A stretch of 64,000 nucleotides of DNA from Achromobacter anxifer (GCF_903652925.1 NZ_CAHLAR010000002.1:310001-374000), one strand, 5' to 3'. Counted from the first letter of the stretch, positions 23,342 to 32,256 are shown. Numbers and translations: made by a program. Notes: a model not told the origin generated them from the letters alone.

Positions 23342-24220
23342 GTGACTGCTACCCCTCCCGAACCCGAATGGACCGTATCGGCCGCCATGCCCGCGATGTC
23401 GCTGGCGGGCGGCACCTTGCGTTTCGGCCGCGACGAGCGCGTGGCGGAGCGCCTGGAGCCCGGCTTGAAGCTGGTTCTGGTGTTGGACGGGGACCTGCGC
23501 TACAGCGTGCACGGCGCGCCGGCCACCCGCCTGAGCGGGCCCGCGCTGCACCTGAGCCTGTGCCAGGACGCCATGGGCATGGAGCATGAGTTCGGTGCGC
23601 ATCAGGCCCTGCGCTTCGTGTCGCTGCGCACCGGCCTGGATCACCTGCGCGACGCATTTTCCATGGATCCTTGCCAGGTGGCGGGTCTGCTGCGCGGCCC
23701 GCGCAACATCGCGTCCTATGCCGAAGCCAATCTGCGGGCGGATCGCGCCCTGGAGGTCCTGGGCCACCAGATGCTGGCTTGCCCGGCGCAGGGGGCGCTC
23801 AAGCGCATGTACCTGTCGGCCAAGGCGCTGGAGCTGGCCGCGCTGGCCTTGGGCGCGCTGCAGCCGGCGGCGCGTCAGGCGCCGGCCCGCGGCCTGACGC
23901 GCGCGGATGTCGAGCGCCTGCACCACGCGCGCGAACTGGCTTCCGCGAATTTGCAGGATCCGCCGTCGCTGCCCGAACTGGCGCGGCGCGCCGGCGTGAA
24001 CGTCAACAAGCTCACCACTGGCTTTCGCCAGCTGTTCGGCCAGAGCGTCTATGCCTACGTGCGCGAACGCCGCATGGAGCAGGCCCGCGTGCTGCTGGCC
24101 GAAGGCGCCTATACGGTTTCCGAGGCGGCCTACGCCTGCGGCTACACCGATTCGCACTTCACCAAGGCGTTCCAGCGCCGCTACGGCGTGCTGCCCAGCC
24201 GTGTCGCGCTGCGCGGCTGA
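23342..24220 (+). CDS. AraC-family regulator of siderophore uptake (PchR-like)
   Basis: A 292-residue regulator. The N-terminal 200 residues are a sensor domain; the C-terminal 90 hold two helix-turn-helix units (Ser-Leu-Pro-Glu-Leu-Ala-Arg-Arg-Ala-Gly-Val near 215 and Tyr-Thr-Val-Ser-Glu-Ala-Ala-Tyr-Ala-Cys-Gly-Tyr near 260) ending in the AraC signature. The start is GTG 23342. It precedes a TonB siderophore receptor, with Fur boxes before both genes, the arrangement of PchR/AlcR-type activators that respond to the ferric siderophore. A tandem direct repeat just downstream is its likely binding site. Confidence 0.87.
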   Translation: MTATPPEPEWTVSAAMPAMSLAGGTLRFGRDERVAERLEPGLKLVLVLDGDLRYSVHGAPATRLSGPALHLSLCQDAMGMEHEFGAHQALRFVSLRTGLDHLRDAFSMDPCQVAGLLRGPRNIASYAEANLRADRALEVLGHQMLACPAQGALKRMYLSAKALELAALALGALQPAARQAPARGLTRADVERLHHARELASANLQDPPSLPELARRAGVNVNKLTTGFRQLFGQSVYAYVRERRMEQARVLLAEGAYTVSEAAYACGYTDSHFTKAFQRRYGVLPSRVALRG

Positions 24221-24229
24221 AACCTCGAA

Positions 24230-24263
24230 ACTTCGGCAATCGCCAACAAGACTTCCGCAATCG
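24230..24263. promoter_or_regulatory. Tandem direct repeat, candidate AraC-type operator
   Basis: ACTTCGGCAATCG (24230-24242) is repeated as ACTTCCGCAATCG (24251-24263): 12 of 13 bases identical, 21 bases apart, i.e. two helical turns on the same DNA face. This is the classical layout for AraC-family activators. It lies between the regulator stop and the Fur box in front of the receptor gene. Confidence 0.65.
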
Positions 24264-24296
24264 ACAGCGGGGGTGCGCCTTCGTTCTTAGAATTAC

Positions 24297-24313
24297 TTGA
24301 GAATAATTCTCAA
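24297..24313. promoter_or_regulatory. Fur box at the TonB receptor promoter
   Basis: TTGAGAATAATTCTCAA is a perfect 17-base palindrome with a single central A; its 15-base core agrees with the 7-1-7 Fur consensus TGATAATNATTATCA at 13 of 15 positions. It ends 22 bases before the receptor's GTG start. Confidence 0.8.
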
Positions 24314-24335
24314 CAAAGTTTTAAGAGGACAGGCA

Positions 24336-26459
24336 GTGCGTACACAGGTGAAGAAAGCGGCTCGCAGGCCGCTAGGGGGTGCGGCGCGTGCGCGGCATTG
24401 GCCCTTGTGGCTGGCGGTGGCCGCGGGGCCGGCGCTGGCGCAGGAAGCGCAATCGTTGCCCGCAGTGACGGTCAGCGGCGAGGGCGTGGCGGAAAGCGCG
24501 GCCACCCTGGGCAAGCTGCCGCTGACGCTGCGCGAGATTCCACAATCGGTGACGGTGATCGGACAGGAGCGGATGCGCGAGCAGAATCTGCAAAGCCTGG
24601 ATGACGTGATGCAGCATGCCACCGGCATCACCGTGCAGCCCTATCAGTTGCTGACCACGGCGTATTACGCGCGCGGCTTCAAGGTGGACTCGTTCGAGCA
24701 GGACGGGGTGCCGGTGCTGATGGGCAACATGGCCGCGTCGCCGCAGGACATGGCGGTGTACGAGCGCGTCGAGATCCTGCGTGGCGCCAACGGCCTGATG
24801 CATGGCTCGGGCAATCCCGCCGCCACGGTGAACCTGGTGCGCAAGAGGCCGCAGCGCGAGCTGTCCTTCAACGGCTCGCTCAGCGCCGGCAGTTGGGATC
24901 GCTACCGGGCAGAGGCGGATCTGGGTGGTCCGTTGAACGCCAGCGGCAGCGTGCGCGGACGGATCGTCAGCGCCGTGGAGGACCGCGGCTACTTCTACGA
25001 CGTGGCGGACCAGAAGTCGGCGCTGTTCTACGGCATAGCCGAGGTCGACCTGGGCCCCGGCACGGTGCTGTCCGCGGGCCTGCAGTACCAGCGCATACGC
25101 TCCACCACCAACATGGCGGGCGTGCCGCGCTACAAGGACGGCGGCGACATCGGCCTGAAACGCTCGACCTACCTGGACGCGGCCTGGGACCGTTTCAACT
25201 GGAACACCACGCGCGTGTTCGCGGACCTGGAGCATCGCTTCGGCCAGGGCTGGAGCGCCAAGGTCAGCGCCAACTACCTGACGGCGGACAGCAATCTGAA
25301 GTACGCCGGCGCCTATGGCGCGATCGACCGGCAGACCGGGCTGGGCTCGTCGCTGATGGGCGCGGCCTACAAGTTCGAGAACACCCAGGCCAACGTCGAC
25401 GCCTACGTCGGCGGTCCGGTGCAGCTGTTTGGACGGCGGCATGAACTGCTGCTGGGCGGCAATGCCCAGCGCACCACCTCGGAGCAGTACAGCGCGGACC
25501 TGACGCCGTATCCAAGGGTGCCGGTCAACGTGTTCGACTGGGACCCGCACAGCGTGCCGGAGCCGGGCGTCGGGCCGTATAGCTCGCCGGGTTTGACCCG
25601 GTTGAAGCAGCAGGGCGTGTACGGCATGGGCCGCTTTTCGCTGGCGGATCCGGTGACCCTGGTACTGGGCGGGCGCATGAGCTGGTGGAACCAGAGCGCG
25701 CCGGGCGCGCGGCAGCGCATCGATCCCGAGTTCACGCCTTATGGCGGGCTGATCGTGGACCTGGACCGCCAGTGGTCGCTGTACGGCAGCTATGCGCAGG
25801 TCTTCCAGCCGCAGGGCGAACTGACTCGCGACGGCAAGCCGCTGGATCCGATCACCGGCACCAACTACGAGGCCGGCGTCAAGGGCGAACTGGCGGACGG
25901 CGCGCTGAACGTGTCGCTGGCCGTGTTCCAGATCCAGCAGAAGAACCGCGCGCAGGAGGATCCGGACTGGCCTTGCGTGGGCCGCAACTGCTACTACATC
26001 CAGGGCGGCGAAGTCCGCAGCCGCGGCATCGAGGCCGAAGCTTCCGGCAGCATCACGCCGTACTGGACGGTGGCGGCGGGCTACACGTTCAACACCAGCA
26101 AGTACCTGTCGGACTCGCTGGCTGGCGGCCAACCCTTTGCCCGCTTCACGCCCAAGCACATCTTCCGGCTGTGGACCAACTACGCCCTGCCCGGACTGGA
26201 GCGGCGCCTGAGCGTGGGCGGCGGCCTGCAGCTGCAGTCGGGCTATTCCACGGTGTCCGGCCCCATCACGATGCGCCAGGGCGGCTATGCGCTGGTCGAC
26301 CTGCGCATGGCGTATCGCGTGGACAAGCACCTGACCGCGTCGCTCAACGTCAACAACCTGTTTGACCGCGGCTATTACCAGAGCCTGTCGGGCACCGCCT
26401 GGAACAACCGCTATGGCGAACCGCGCAACGTCATGCTGACCTTGCGCGCCGAGTACTGA
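24336..26459 (+). CDS. TonB-dependent siderophore receptor
   Basis: A 707-residue outer-membrane receptor (FhuE/FpvA-like class). GTG 24336 with AGAGGAC upstream gives a leader of about 37 residues ending Ala-Leu-Ala-Gln. A plug domain follows with Pro-Gln-Ser-Val-Thr-Val-Ile (about 73-79), Gly-Ile-Thr-Val-Gln-Pro and Val-Glu-Ile-Leu-Arg-Gly-Ala-Asn-Gly; the barrel ends Asn-Val-Met-Leu-Thr-Leu-Arg-Ala-Glu-Tyr with the usual terminal aromatic residue. No siderophore synthesis genes are present, so it probably imports siderophores made by others. An open frame at TTG 24297 lies in the Fur box and is not used as start. Confidence 0.93.
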   Translation: MRTQVKKAARRPLGGAARARHWPLWLAVAAGPALAQEAQSLPAVTVSGEGVAESAATLGKLPLTLREIPQSVTVIGQERMREQNLQSLDDVMQHATGITVQPYQLLTTAYYARGFKVDSFEQDGVPVLMGNMAASPQDMAVYERVEILRGANGLMHGSGNPAATVNLVRKRPQRELSFNGSLSAGSWDRYRAEADLGGPLNASGSVRGRIVSAVEDRGYFYDVADQKSALFYGIAEVDLGPGTVLSAGLQYQRIRSTTNMAGVPRYKDGGDIGLKRSTYLDAAWDRFNWNTTRVFADLEHRFGQGWSAKVSANYLTADSNLKYAGAYGAIDRQTGLGSSLMGAAYKFENTQANVDAYVGGPVQLFGRRHELLLGGNAQRTTSEQYSADLTPYPRVPVNVFDWDPHSVPEPGVGPYSSPGLTRLKQQGVYGMGRFSLADPVTLVLGGRMSWWNQSAPGARQRIDPEFTPYGGLIVDLDRQWSLYGSYAQVFQPQGELTRDGKPLDPITGTNYEAGVKGELADGALNVSLAVFQIQQKNRAQEDPDWPCVGRNCYYIQGGEVRSRGIEAEASGSITPYWTVAAGYTFNTSKYLSDSLAGGQPFARFTPKHIFRLWTNYALPGLERRLSVGGGLQLQSGYSTVSGPITMRQGGYALVDLRMAYRVDKHLTASLNVNNLFDRGYYQSLSGTAWNNRYGEPRNVMLTLRAEY

Positions 26460-26517
26460 TGAATCGAGGCGGACGCCATCCGCCGGCGTCCGCCGCAACC
26501 AGAAGAAGGAGTTCCCG

Positions 26518-26949
26518 ATGAGTGCAAGCGATAGCGTGGTCGCGTTCGACTGGCTGGACCATTTCGTGGCGCTGGGGCGCGACGGCGTCCTGCGCGACGT
26601 GGGCAGGCTGCGGCGGCTGGAGCCGCGCGACGACTGGCTGGTCGGCGTCAAGGCCGTGGCCAGCGATGCCGACGTGCATGGCGACGTGTGGGAGCGCCAC
26701 CCCGCGGGCGACGAACTGCTCTGCGTGCTGGAAGGGCGCGTGGTGCTCACCCTGATGGCCGGGGACGGCGCCGAATCCGATGTGCTGCTGGAGGCGCGCC
26801 GCAGCGCCATCGTGCCGCGCGGCGTGTGGCACCGGCTGCACGTGGCCTGTCCCGGCAAGATCCTGTTCGTGACGCCGGGGCAGGGCAGCGAACACCGCCG
26901 CGCGGACGCCGCAAGCCCCCGCGCCCTTGTTGAAGGAAATCAGAAGTGA
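26518..26949 (+). CDS. Cupin-domain protein in the siderophore operon
   Basis: A 143-residue protein with one cupin barrel. Likely metal ligands are His in Glu-Arg-His-Pro-Ala-Gly-Asp-Glu (about 60-67) and His in Val-Trp-His-Arg-Leu-His near 105. AAGAAGGAG precedes the ATG. It sits between the receptor and the inner-membrane transporter and overlaps the latter by 4 bases, so it belongs to the uptake operon. A role in handling or modifying the imported ferric siderophore is plausible but unproven; it could also be a ligand sensor. Confidence 0.75.
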   Translation: MSASDSVVAFDWLDHFVALGRDGVLRDVGRLRRLEPRDDWLVGVKAVASDADVHGDVWERHPAGDELLCVLEGRVVLTLMAGDGAESDVLLEARRSAIVPRGVWHRLHVACPGKILFVTPGQGSEHRRADAASPRALVEGNQK

Positions 26950-28148
26950 ACCGTATTGCAGACGGACGCATGTTCGTGATGATAGGCGCCTTGTACTTCT
27001 CCCAAGGCATACCGCTGGGCGTGGCGATGGAGGCCTTGCCCGCGCTGCTGCGCCGCGACGGCGCGGACCTGCAGGCGCTGGCCTGGCTGCCGCTGGTCGG
27101 CCTGCCCTGGGTGTTGAAGTTCCTGTGGGCGCCGGTCGTGGACAACCGCTGGACGGCCGCGCTGGGACGGCGGCGCAGCTGGATCGTGCCGATGCAGGCC
27201 GTGGTGCTGGCTTGCCTGCTGGCGGTGGCTTTCCTGGGCATCGGTTCCGCGGCCGCGCCCTGGGTGGTGGCGCTGATGGCGCTGGCCTCGCTGGCCAGCG
27301 CCACGCAGGACATCGCCACCGACGGCCTGACGGCGGAACGCTTCGAGGGGCAGGCCCTGGCGCGCGCCAACGCCGTGCAGGTGGGCGGCACGATGGTGGG
27401 CTTTTTCTTCGGCGGGCCCGGCTGCCTGATGCTGGCGGGCCATCTGGGCCAGGCCGGCGCCTTGCTGACGCTGGCGGCCGTGGTGGCGTTCAGCCTGCTG
27501 ATGGCGGCCACCTGGGGCGAAACCCCGCTCGCCGTGTCGCCTGCGCGGCAACGGGCGACGCTGGCCGCCTTCATCCGCCGGCCGGGCGGCTGGGCCCTGG
27601 CGCTGGCGGCGTTCCTGTCCGCCATGACGGCGGTGGCGGGCTACGGCCTGTCCAAGCTGTTCCTGGTGGACGCGGGCTGGGCGGTCGAAGCCGTGGGGCG
27701 CATCGGCATGGCCGGGGGCGTGGTGACGGTGGTGCTGGGCTGCGGCGGCGGCGCGTGGCTGATCGGCCGTCTGGGCGCGCGCGCCGTGCTGGCGCTGGGC
27801 CTGGCGGCGTCGGGCGCGGCGGCGCTGGCGTGGCTGGCGCAGGCCCAGGGCTGGGCCGCATCGCAAACCGGCATGGCCCTGGCCGCGCAGGCCCTGGGGG
27901 CGTTCGGCGCGGGCGCGGCGTCGGTGGCGCTGATGACGCTGGCCATGCGTTTCGCCAGCCGGGGCGCGCAGGCCGGCACCGATATGACCGCGGTGCAGAG
28001 CGCGCGCGACCTGGGCGAAATCCTGACGTCGTCCCTGATGACCGGATTGGCGGCGCAGGTCGGCTATGGTGGAGGCTTCGCCAGCGGCCTGCTGGTGGCT
28101 GCGGCGACGCTGCTGTTCACGGCGCGGGCGCTGGCGCGCACGGGCTGA
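26946..28148 (+). CDS. RhtX/FptX-like siderophore importer (MFS)
   Basis: A 400-residue, twelve-helix major-facilitator protein of the AmpG-like branch that includes RhtX and FptX, single-protein inner-membrane importers of rhizobactin and pyochelin. The N-terminus has Tyr-Phe-Ser-Gln-Gly-Ile-Pro-Leu-Gly and, after helix 2, Trp-Ala-Pro-Val-Val-Asp, both shared with AmpG-type transporters. The start is GTG 26946, overlapping the cupin stop. It completes an outer-to-inner membrane route with the TonB receptor. Substrate specificity is inferred from context. Confidence 0.85.
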   Translation: MNRIADGRMFVMIGALYFSQGIPLGVAMEALPALLRRDGADLQALAWLPLVGLPWVLKFLWAPVVDNRWTAALGRRRSWIVPMQAVVLACLLAVAFLGIGSAAAPWVVALMALASLASATQDIATDGLTAERFEGQALARANAVQVGGTMVGFFFGGPGCLMLAGHLGQAGALLTLAAVVAFSLLMAATWGETPLAVSPARQRATLAAFIRRPGGWALALAAFLSAMTAVAGYGLSKLFLVDAGWAVEAVGRIGMAGGVVTVVLGCGGGAWLIGRLGARAVLALGLAASGAAALAWLAQAQGWAASQTGMALAAQALGAFGAGAASVALMTLAMRFASRGAQAGTDMTAVQSARDLGEILTSSLMTGLAAQVGYGGGFASGLLVAAATLLFTARALARTG

Positions 28149-28213
28149 TAGGGGGTTTGGGGCGGTTGCGGCTACACTTGTGCGCCGTTTTGCTTCAAGC
28201 CCCAGAATTCCTC

Positions 28214-29467
28214 ATGATTTCCACCGCATGCGGCGTCGACTTCGGCACGTCCAATTCCACCGTCGGCTGGAGCCGCCCCGATCAGCGCGCGCTCCTGGCC
28301 CTGGAAGACGGCAAGACCACCTTGCCCTCGGCCATTTTCTTTCATGACGAAGACGCCGAAGTCAGCTATGGCCGCGCCGCCATCTCCGATTACCTGGCGG
28401 GCTACGACGGGCGCCTGATGCGCTCGATGAAAAGCCTGCTGGGCAGTTCGCTGATCGACGGCTCGACCGAAGTGCAGGGCCGCTCGATTCCCTTCCGCGT
28501 CCTGCTGACGCGCTTCATCGCCGAACTCAAGCTCCGCGCCGAGACCGCGGCGGGCCGCGGCTTCACGCGCGCGGTGCTGGGCCGGCCGGTGTTCTTCGTG
28601 GACGACAATCCCGCCGCCGACCAGACCGCCCAGGACACGCTGGGCGAGATCGCGCGCAGCGTCGGCTTCACCGATATCGAGTTCCAGTACGAGCCGCTGG
28701 CCGCCGCGTTCGACTACGAATCGCAGATCGACCGCGAAGAGCTGGTGCTGGTCATCGACATCGGTGGTGGTACGTCCGACTTTTCGCTGATCCGCCTGGG
28801 CCCTGGCCGCGCCGTCAAGGCCGACCGCCGCGAGGACATCCTGGCGTATGGCGGCGTCCATATCGGCGGGGTGGACTTCGACAAGCAACTGAGCCTGGCC
28901 CACGTGATGCCCATGCTGGGCCTGGGCAGCCAACTGCGCAGCGGCAAGGACGTGCCGTCCACGCAATACGGCAACCTGGCCTGCTGGCACACCATCAACC
29001 AGGCCTATACCCGCAAGGCCGCCGAGCACTTCGCCTATATCCGCGCCGAGGCCGGCGACCGCGAGAAGATCGACCTGCTGCTCAATCTGGTCAAGCAGCG
29101 CGCCGGCCACTGGGTGGCGGTGCAGGTCGAAGAGGCCAAGATCGCGCTGTCGGAAACGCCCGCCGCCCGCATCGACCTGTCGCGCATCGCGCCGGAGCTG
29201 GGCGTGGACGTGACGAGGCCGTCGTTCGACGCCTGCGTGGGCCGCTTGATCGAGAAGGTCGAAACCACGGTGGGCGCGCTGCTGCGCGACGCCGGCGTGT
29301 CGACGGCGGACGTGGACACGGTGTTCTTCACCGGCGGCTCCAGCCGCGTGCCGCGCCTGCGTGAATCGGTGTCGGCGCTGGTGCCGGAGGCGCGCAGCGT
29401 GGAAGGCGATCTGTTCGGCAGCATCGGCGCCGGCCTGGCGCTGGACGCCCGGTGCAAGTTCGGCTGA
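28214..29467 (+). CDS. Hsp70-like ATPase (YegD type)
   Basis: A 417-residue actin-fold ATPase. Phosphate-binding motifs are Gly-Val-Asp-Phe-Gly-Thr-Ser-Asn-Ser (7-15) and Ile-Asp-Ile-Gly-Gly-Gly-Thr-Ser-Asp-Phe (about 181-190); the adenosine motif is Thr-Gly-Gly-Ser-Ser-Arg-Val-Pro. The C-terminal substrate-binding domain of DnaK is absent, so this is a stand-alone YegD-like member whose client mechanism is unknown. It starts at ATG 28214 and converges on the LysR gene with only four bases between stops. Confidence 0.9.
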   Translation: MISTACGVDFGTSNSTVGWSRPDQRALLALEDGKTTLPSAIFFHDEDAEVSYGRAAISDYLAGYDGRLMRSMKSLLGSSLIDGSTEVQGRSIPFRVLLTRFIAELKLRAETAAGRGFTRAVLGRPVFFVDDNPAADQTAQDTLGEIARSVGFTDIEFQYEPLAAAFDYESQIDREELVLVIDIGGGTSDFSLIRLGPGRAVKADRREDILAYGGVHIGGVDFDKQLSLAHVMPMLGLGSQLRSGKDVPSTQYGNLACWHTINQAYTRKAAEHFAYIRAEAGDREKIDLLLNLVKQRAGHWVAVQVEEAKIALSETPAARIDLSRIAPELGVDVTRPSFDACVGRLIEKVETTVGALLRDAGVSTADVDTVFFTGGSSRVPRLRESVSALVPEARSVEGDLFGSIGAGLALDARCKFG

Positions 29468-29471
29468 GCCC

Positions 29472-30392
29472 TCAGGCGGCCAGCATGGCCGGCACGCGCG
29501 CCGCCAGCGCGTCGATGGCGGCGCGCGTCTTGGACGGCAGGTAGCGCGCCTGCGGCCATACGGCGTGCACCTCCTGCGAGGCGAGGCGGTCGCCGTGCAT
29601 CAACACGTCCAGCTCCCCCGTGCGCACGTAGTGCGACAGCATCCAGCAGGGCAGCCAGGCCAGTCCCGCGCCCGAGATGGCGGCGTCGGCAATGGCCTGC
29701 AGGTCGTCCAGCCGCAGGCGCGGGCTCAGCCGCAGCTGCAGGGCCTGGCCGTCCGCGTCCTTGATCGTCCAGGCCCGTTCCACGCCGTTGTGCGTGTAGA
29801 TGATGCCGGCATGCTGCATCAGTTCGTCCACGCCGGAGGGACGGCCATGAGCTTGGATGTAGGCGGGCGAGGCGCCTATGCCCATGGTTTGCGTGCCCAG
29901 CCTGCGCGCGGCCAGGCTGGAACTGTCGGGCAGGTCGCCCACCCGGATGCCCAGGTCGTAGCCTTCCTCGATCAGATCCACGACTCGGTCGTTGAACGAA
30001 ATCTCGACCTGCAATTGCGGGTATTGCAGCGCCAGGTCGCGCAGCACGGGCGCGACGCAATGCCTGCCGAACACCAGCGGCGCGCTGACCCGCAGCCGCC
30101 CCTGCGGTTCGCGGCGGCCGCTGTCCAGCTCGGCTTCCGCGGTCTGCAATTCGGCCAGCGCGCGCACGCAACGGTCGTAGTAGGCCTGGCCGTCGTCGGT
30201 CAGGCTCTGCTGCCGGGTGGTGCGGTGGAACAGCCTGGCGCCCAGGCGCGCTTCCAGCCGGGCGATGGACTTGCCCACGGCGGAGCGGGTCAGGTTCAGA
30301 CGCTCCGCCGCCAGTGCGAAGCTGCCGGCCTCCACGGCCTGCACAAAGACTTCGATTCCGCTCAGTCTGTCATGCGTGATGGTTGTGGCCAT
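29472..30392 (-). CDS. LysR-family transcriptional regulator
   Basis: A 306-residue regulator starting at ATG 30392 (AGGAA seven bases upstream; a longer frame to 30455 is less likely). The winged helix-turn-helix lies near residues 20-60 (Phe-Ala-Leu-Ala-Ala-Glu-Arg-Leu-Asn-Leu-Thr-Arg-Ser-Ala-Val-Gly-Lys), followed by a periplasmic-binding-like effector domain of the CrgA/DsdC-like subgroup. It is divergent from a zinc-type alcohol dehydrogenase, which it most likely controls. The 163-base intergenic region is AT-rich and contains a 15-base palindrome. Confidence 0.9.
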   Translation of the reverse strand: MATTITHDRLSGIEVFVQAVEAGSFALAAERLNLTRSAVGKSIARLEARLGARLFHRTTRQQSLTDDGQAYYDRCVRALAELQTAEAELDSGRREPQGRLRVSAPLVFGRHCVAPVLRDLALQYPQLQVEISFNDRVVDLIEEGYDLGIRVGDLPDSSSLAARRLGTQTMGIGASPAYIQAHGRPSGVDELMQHAGIIYTHNGVERAWTIKDADGQALQLRLSPRLRLDDLQAIADAAISGAGLAWLPCWMLSHYVRTGELDVLMHGDRLASQEVHAVWPQARYLPSKTRAAIDALAARVPAMLAA

Positions 30393-30457
30393 TGAAGCGT
30401 TCCTTGGTTTTATTGGTTCCTGGAAGGATTCATTGAAAAGAAAAATATTCACCACTG

Positions 30458-30472
30458 GGGAAATAGTTTCCC
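30458..30472. promoter_or_regulatory. Palindrome between LysR gene and alcohol dehydrogenase
   Basis: GGGAAATAGTTTCCC: 6-bp arms around TAG, in the divergent promoter region 84-98 bases before the dehydrogenase ATG. A plausible regulator site for the LysR protein, although it is not in the strict T-N11-A form. Confidence 0.45.
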
Positions 30473-30555
30473 ATATATCTTATCGGTACTGGGCCGCGCC
30501 GTGTAGCAGCAATTGCCGGGCGGCGGCTTTCTTGAATCGATACAGGAGAAACGAC

Positions 30556-31575
30556 ATGCAGGCTTACACCGTTACCAGCGGCAAGGACATCGCCGGGCTG
30601 ACGCTCGTCACGCGCCAACCGCGGGAGCTGGGGCCGCTGGAGCTGCGGGTGCGCATCAAGGCGGTGTCGCTGAACTATCGCGACCTGATGGTGGCGCGCG
30701 GCGAATACCTGAAGGGGTCGGGCGATCCGGTCATTCCGGCCTCCGACGCCGCGGGCGAGGTGATCGAGGTGGGATCGGGCGTGACCCGCTACAAGATCGG
30801 CGATCGCGTCATGGGCGCCTTCATGCCGGATTGGATCGATGGCGAACCGACGCCCGCTACTGTCGCGCTGGCGCCGGGCGCCGCCACTGACGGCATGCTA
30901 GCCACCGAGAGCATTTTTTCCGAGCACGCCCTGGTTGCCATTCCGGACTTCCTGAGCGACGAGCAGGCTTCGACCCTGCCTTGCGCCGCCGTCACCGCAT
31001 GGAACGCGCTGTTCGTCGCCGGGCGGGCCAAGGCCGGGCAGACCGCGCTGTTCCTGGGCACGGGCGGCGTTTCCATCTGGGGCCTGCAGCTGGCCAAGGC
31101 GGCCGGCATGCGCACGATCATTACTTCGTCCAGCGCCGACAAGCTGGCCCGCGCGCGGGAACTGGGCGCGGACCTGACGATCAACTACCGCGAGACGCCC
31201 GAATGGCAGGATGAAGTGCGACGCCTGACCGGCGGCGAAGGCGCGCAGGTGGTGGTGGAAGTCGGCGGCGAGGGCACGCTGGAGCGTTCCGTGGCGGCCG
31301 CGCGCATGGGAGGCACCATCGCGGTCATCGGCGGCGTCAGCGGTTTCGCGTCGGTGCCGGTCGCGCCCTTGGCCTTGATCTCGGGCGTGAAGCGCCTGGA
31401 AGGCATATTCGTCGGCAGCCGCAAGATGCTCGAGGACGTGGCGCGCTTCGTGGACGTGGCGCGCATCGCGCCCGTCATCGACCGGGTCTATTCCTTTGAT
31501 CAGGCGCGCGAGGCTTTCGAACACCTGGCCTCGGGCAAGCACTTCGGCAAGCTCGTCATCCGCGTCGCGGAATAG
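30556..31575 (+). CDS. Zinc-type (MDR) NAD(P)-dependent alcohol dehydrogenase/quinone reductase
   Basis: A 339-residue medium-chain dehydrogenase: N-terminal GroES-like domain with Leu-Asn-Tyr-Arg-Asp-Leu-Met and Gly-Glu-Val-Ile-Glu-Val-Gly, then a Rossmann domain with Leu-Gly-Thr-Gly-Gly-Val-Ser (about 173-179). The catalytic zinc Cys near residue 38 is missing and the structural four-Cys lobe is absent, which points to a zinc-independent quinone oxidoreductase-like member. GGAGAA precedes the ATG. It is divergent from the LysR gene and is probably induced by substrate through it. Confidence 0.88.
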   Translation: MQAYTVTSGKDIAGLTLVTRQPRELGPLELRVRIKAVSLNYRDLMVARGEYLKGSGDPVIPASDAAGEVIEVGSGVTRYKIGDRVMGAFMPDWIDGEPTPATVALAPGAATDGMLATESIFSEHALVAIPDFLSDEQASTLPCAAVTAWNALFVAGRAKAGQTALFLGTGGVSIWGLQLAKAAGMRTIITSSSADKLARARELGADLTINYRETPEWQDEVRRLTGGEGAQVVVEVGGEGTLERSVAAARMGGTIAVIGGVSGFASVPVAPLALISGVKRLEGIFVGSRKMLEDVARFVDVARIAPVIDRVYSFDQAREAFEHLASGKHFGKLVIRVAE

Positions 31576-31668
31576 GCGTCATCGGGAGGGACGCGCGGCG
31601 ATGGTAAGCTCGTGCAGCCCGCGCGGGCTGGCCGTCGCCCGCGCGTCCCTTGAGGTATCCGATCCGCC

Positions 31669-32256
31669 ATGACCAGCAAGCCCGATTCCCATCTCGAAGA
31701 AAAACTCGTCGCCAGCGAGGCGCCTTATGACGGCGCCTTTCTCAAGATCCGCCGCGACACGGTCAGCCTGCCCAATGGCAACACGGCCACGCGCGAGTAC
31801 GTGGTGCATCCCGGCGCGGTAGTGGTGATCCCGCTGCTGGACGACGGCCGGGTGCTGCTGGAGCGCCAGTTCCGCTATCCCATCGGCCGCGTCATGACGG
31901 AGTTTCCGGCGGGCAAGCTGGATCCGGGCGAAGACCCCCTGGTTTGCGGCAAGCGCGAACTGCTGGAGGAAACCGGCTACACCGCCGATCAATGGGCGCA
32001 CGCCGGCGCCTTGCACCTGGCCATCGCCTACTCCACGGAAATCATCCACATCTATTTCGCGCGCGGTTTGCGCGCCGGGCCGCGCCAGCTGGACCAGGAC
32101 GAATTCCTGGATGTCATCAGCGCGCAGCCGGCCGATCTCATCCAGGCCTGCGCCCGGGGCGAAGTCACCGACGCCAAGACGCTGACCTGCGTGCTGTGGA
32201 TGCAGAACGTGCTGTCCGGCGCGTGGCAGCTGGACTGGCAGGACAACGCGGGCTGA
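31669..32256 (+). CDS. Nudix hydrolase (ADP-ribose pyrophosphatase-like)
   Basis: A 195-residue protein with an intact Nudix box: Gly82-Lys-Leu-Asp-Pro-Gly-Glu88, then Arg96-Glu97-Leu-Leu-Glu100-Glu101-Thr-Gly103. The overall pattern (Val-Val-His-Pro-Gly-Ala-Val near 45-51 and Arg-Gln-Phe-Arg-Tyr near 66-70) fits the NudF/ADP-ribose pyrophosphatase subgroup that cleaves ADP-ribose to AMP and ribose-5-phosphate. It lies 27 bases before a ferredoxin gene and may be cotranscribed with it. Confidence 0.9.
   Translation: MTSKPDSHLEEKLVASEAPYDGAFLKIRRDTVSLPNGNTATREYVVHPGAVVVIPLLDDGRVLLERQFRYPIGRVMTEFPAGKLDPGEDPLVCGKRELLEETGYTADQWAHAGALHLAIAYSTEIIHIYFARGLRAGPRQLDQDEFLDVISAQPADLIQACARGEVTDAKTLTCVLWMQNVLSGAWQLDWQDNAG

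Noticed and set aside
24372-26858. Long minus-strand frame opposite the TonB receptor (828 codons)
   Set aside because: Same effect of GC-rich codon bias; no recognisable domain and it crosses two genuine genes.
28214-29467. Annotating the Hsp70-like protein as DnaK
   Set aside because: It lacks the substrate-binding C-terminal domain and is about 220 residues too short.
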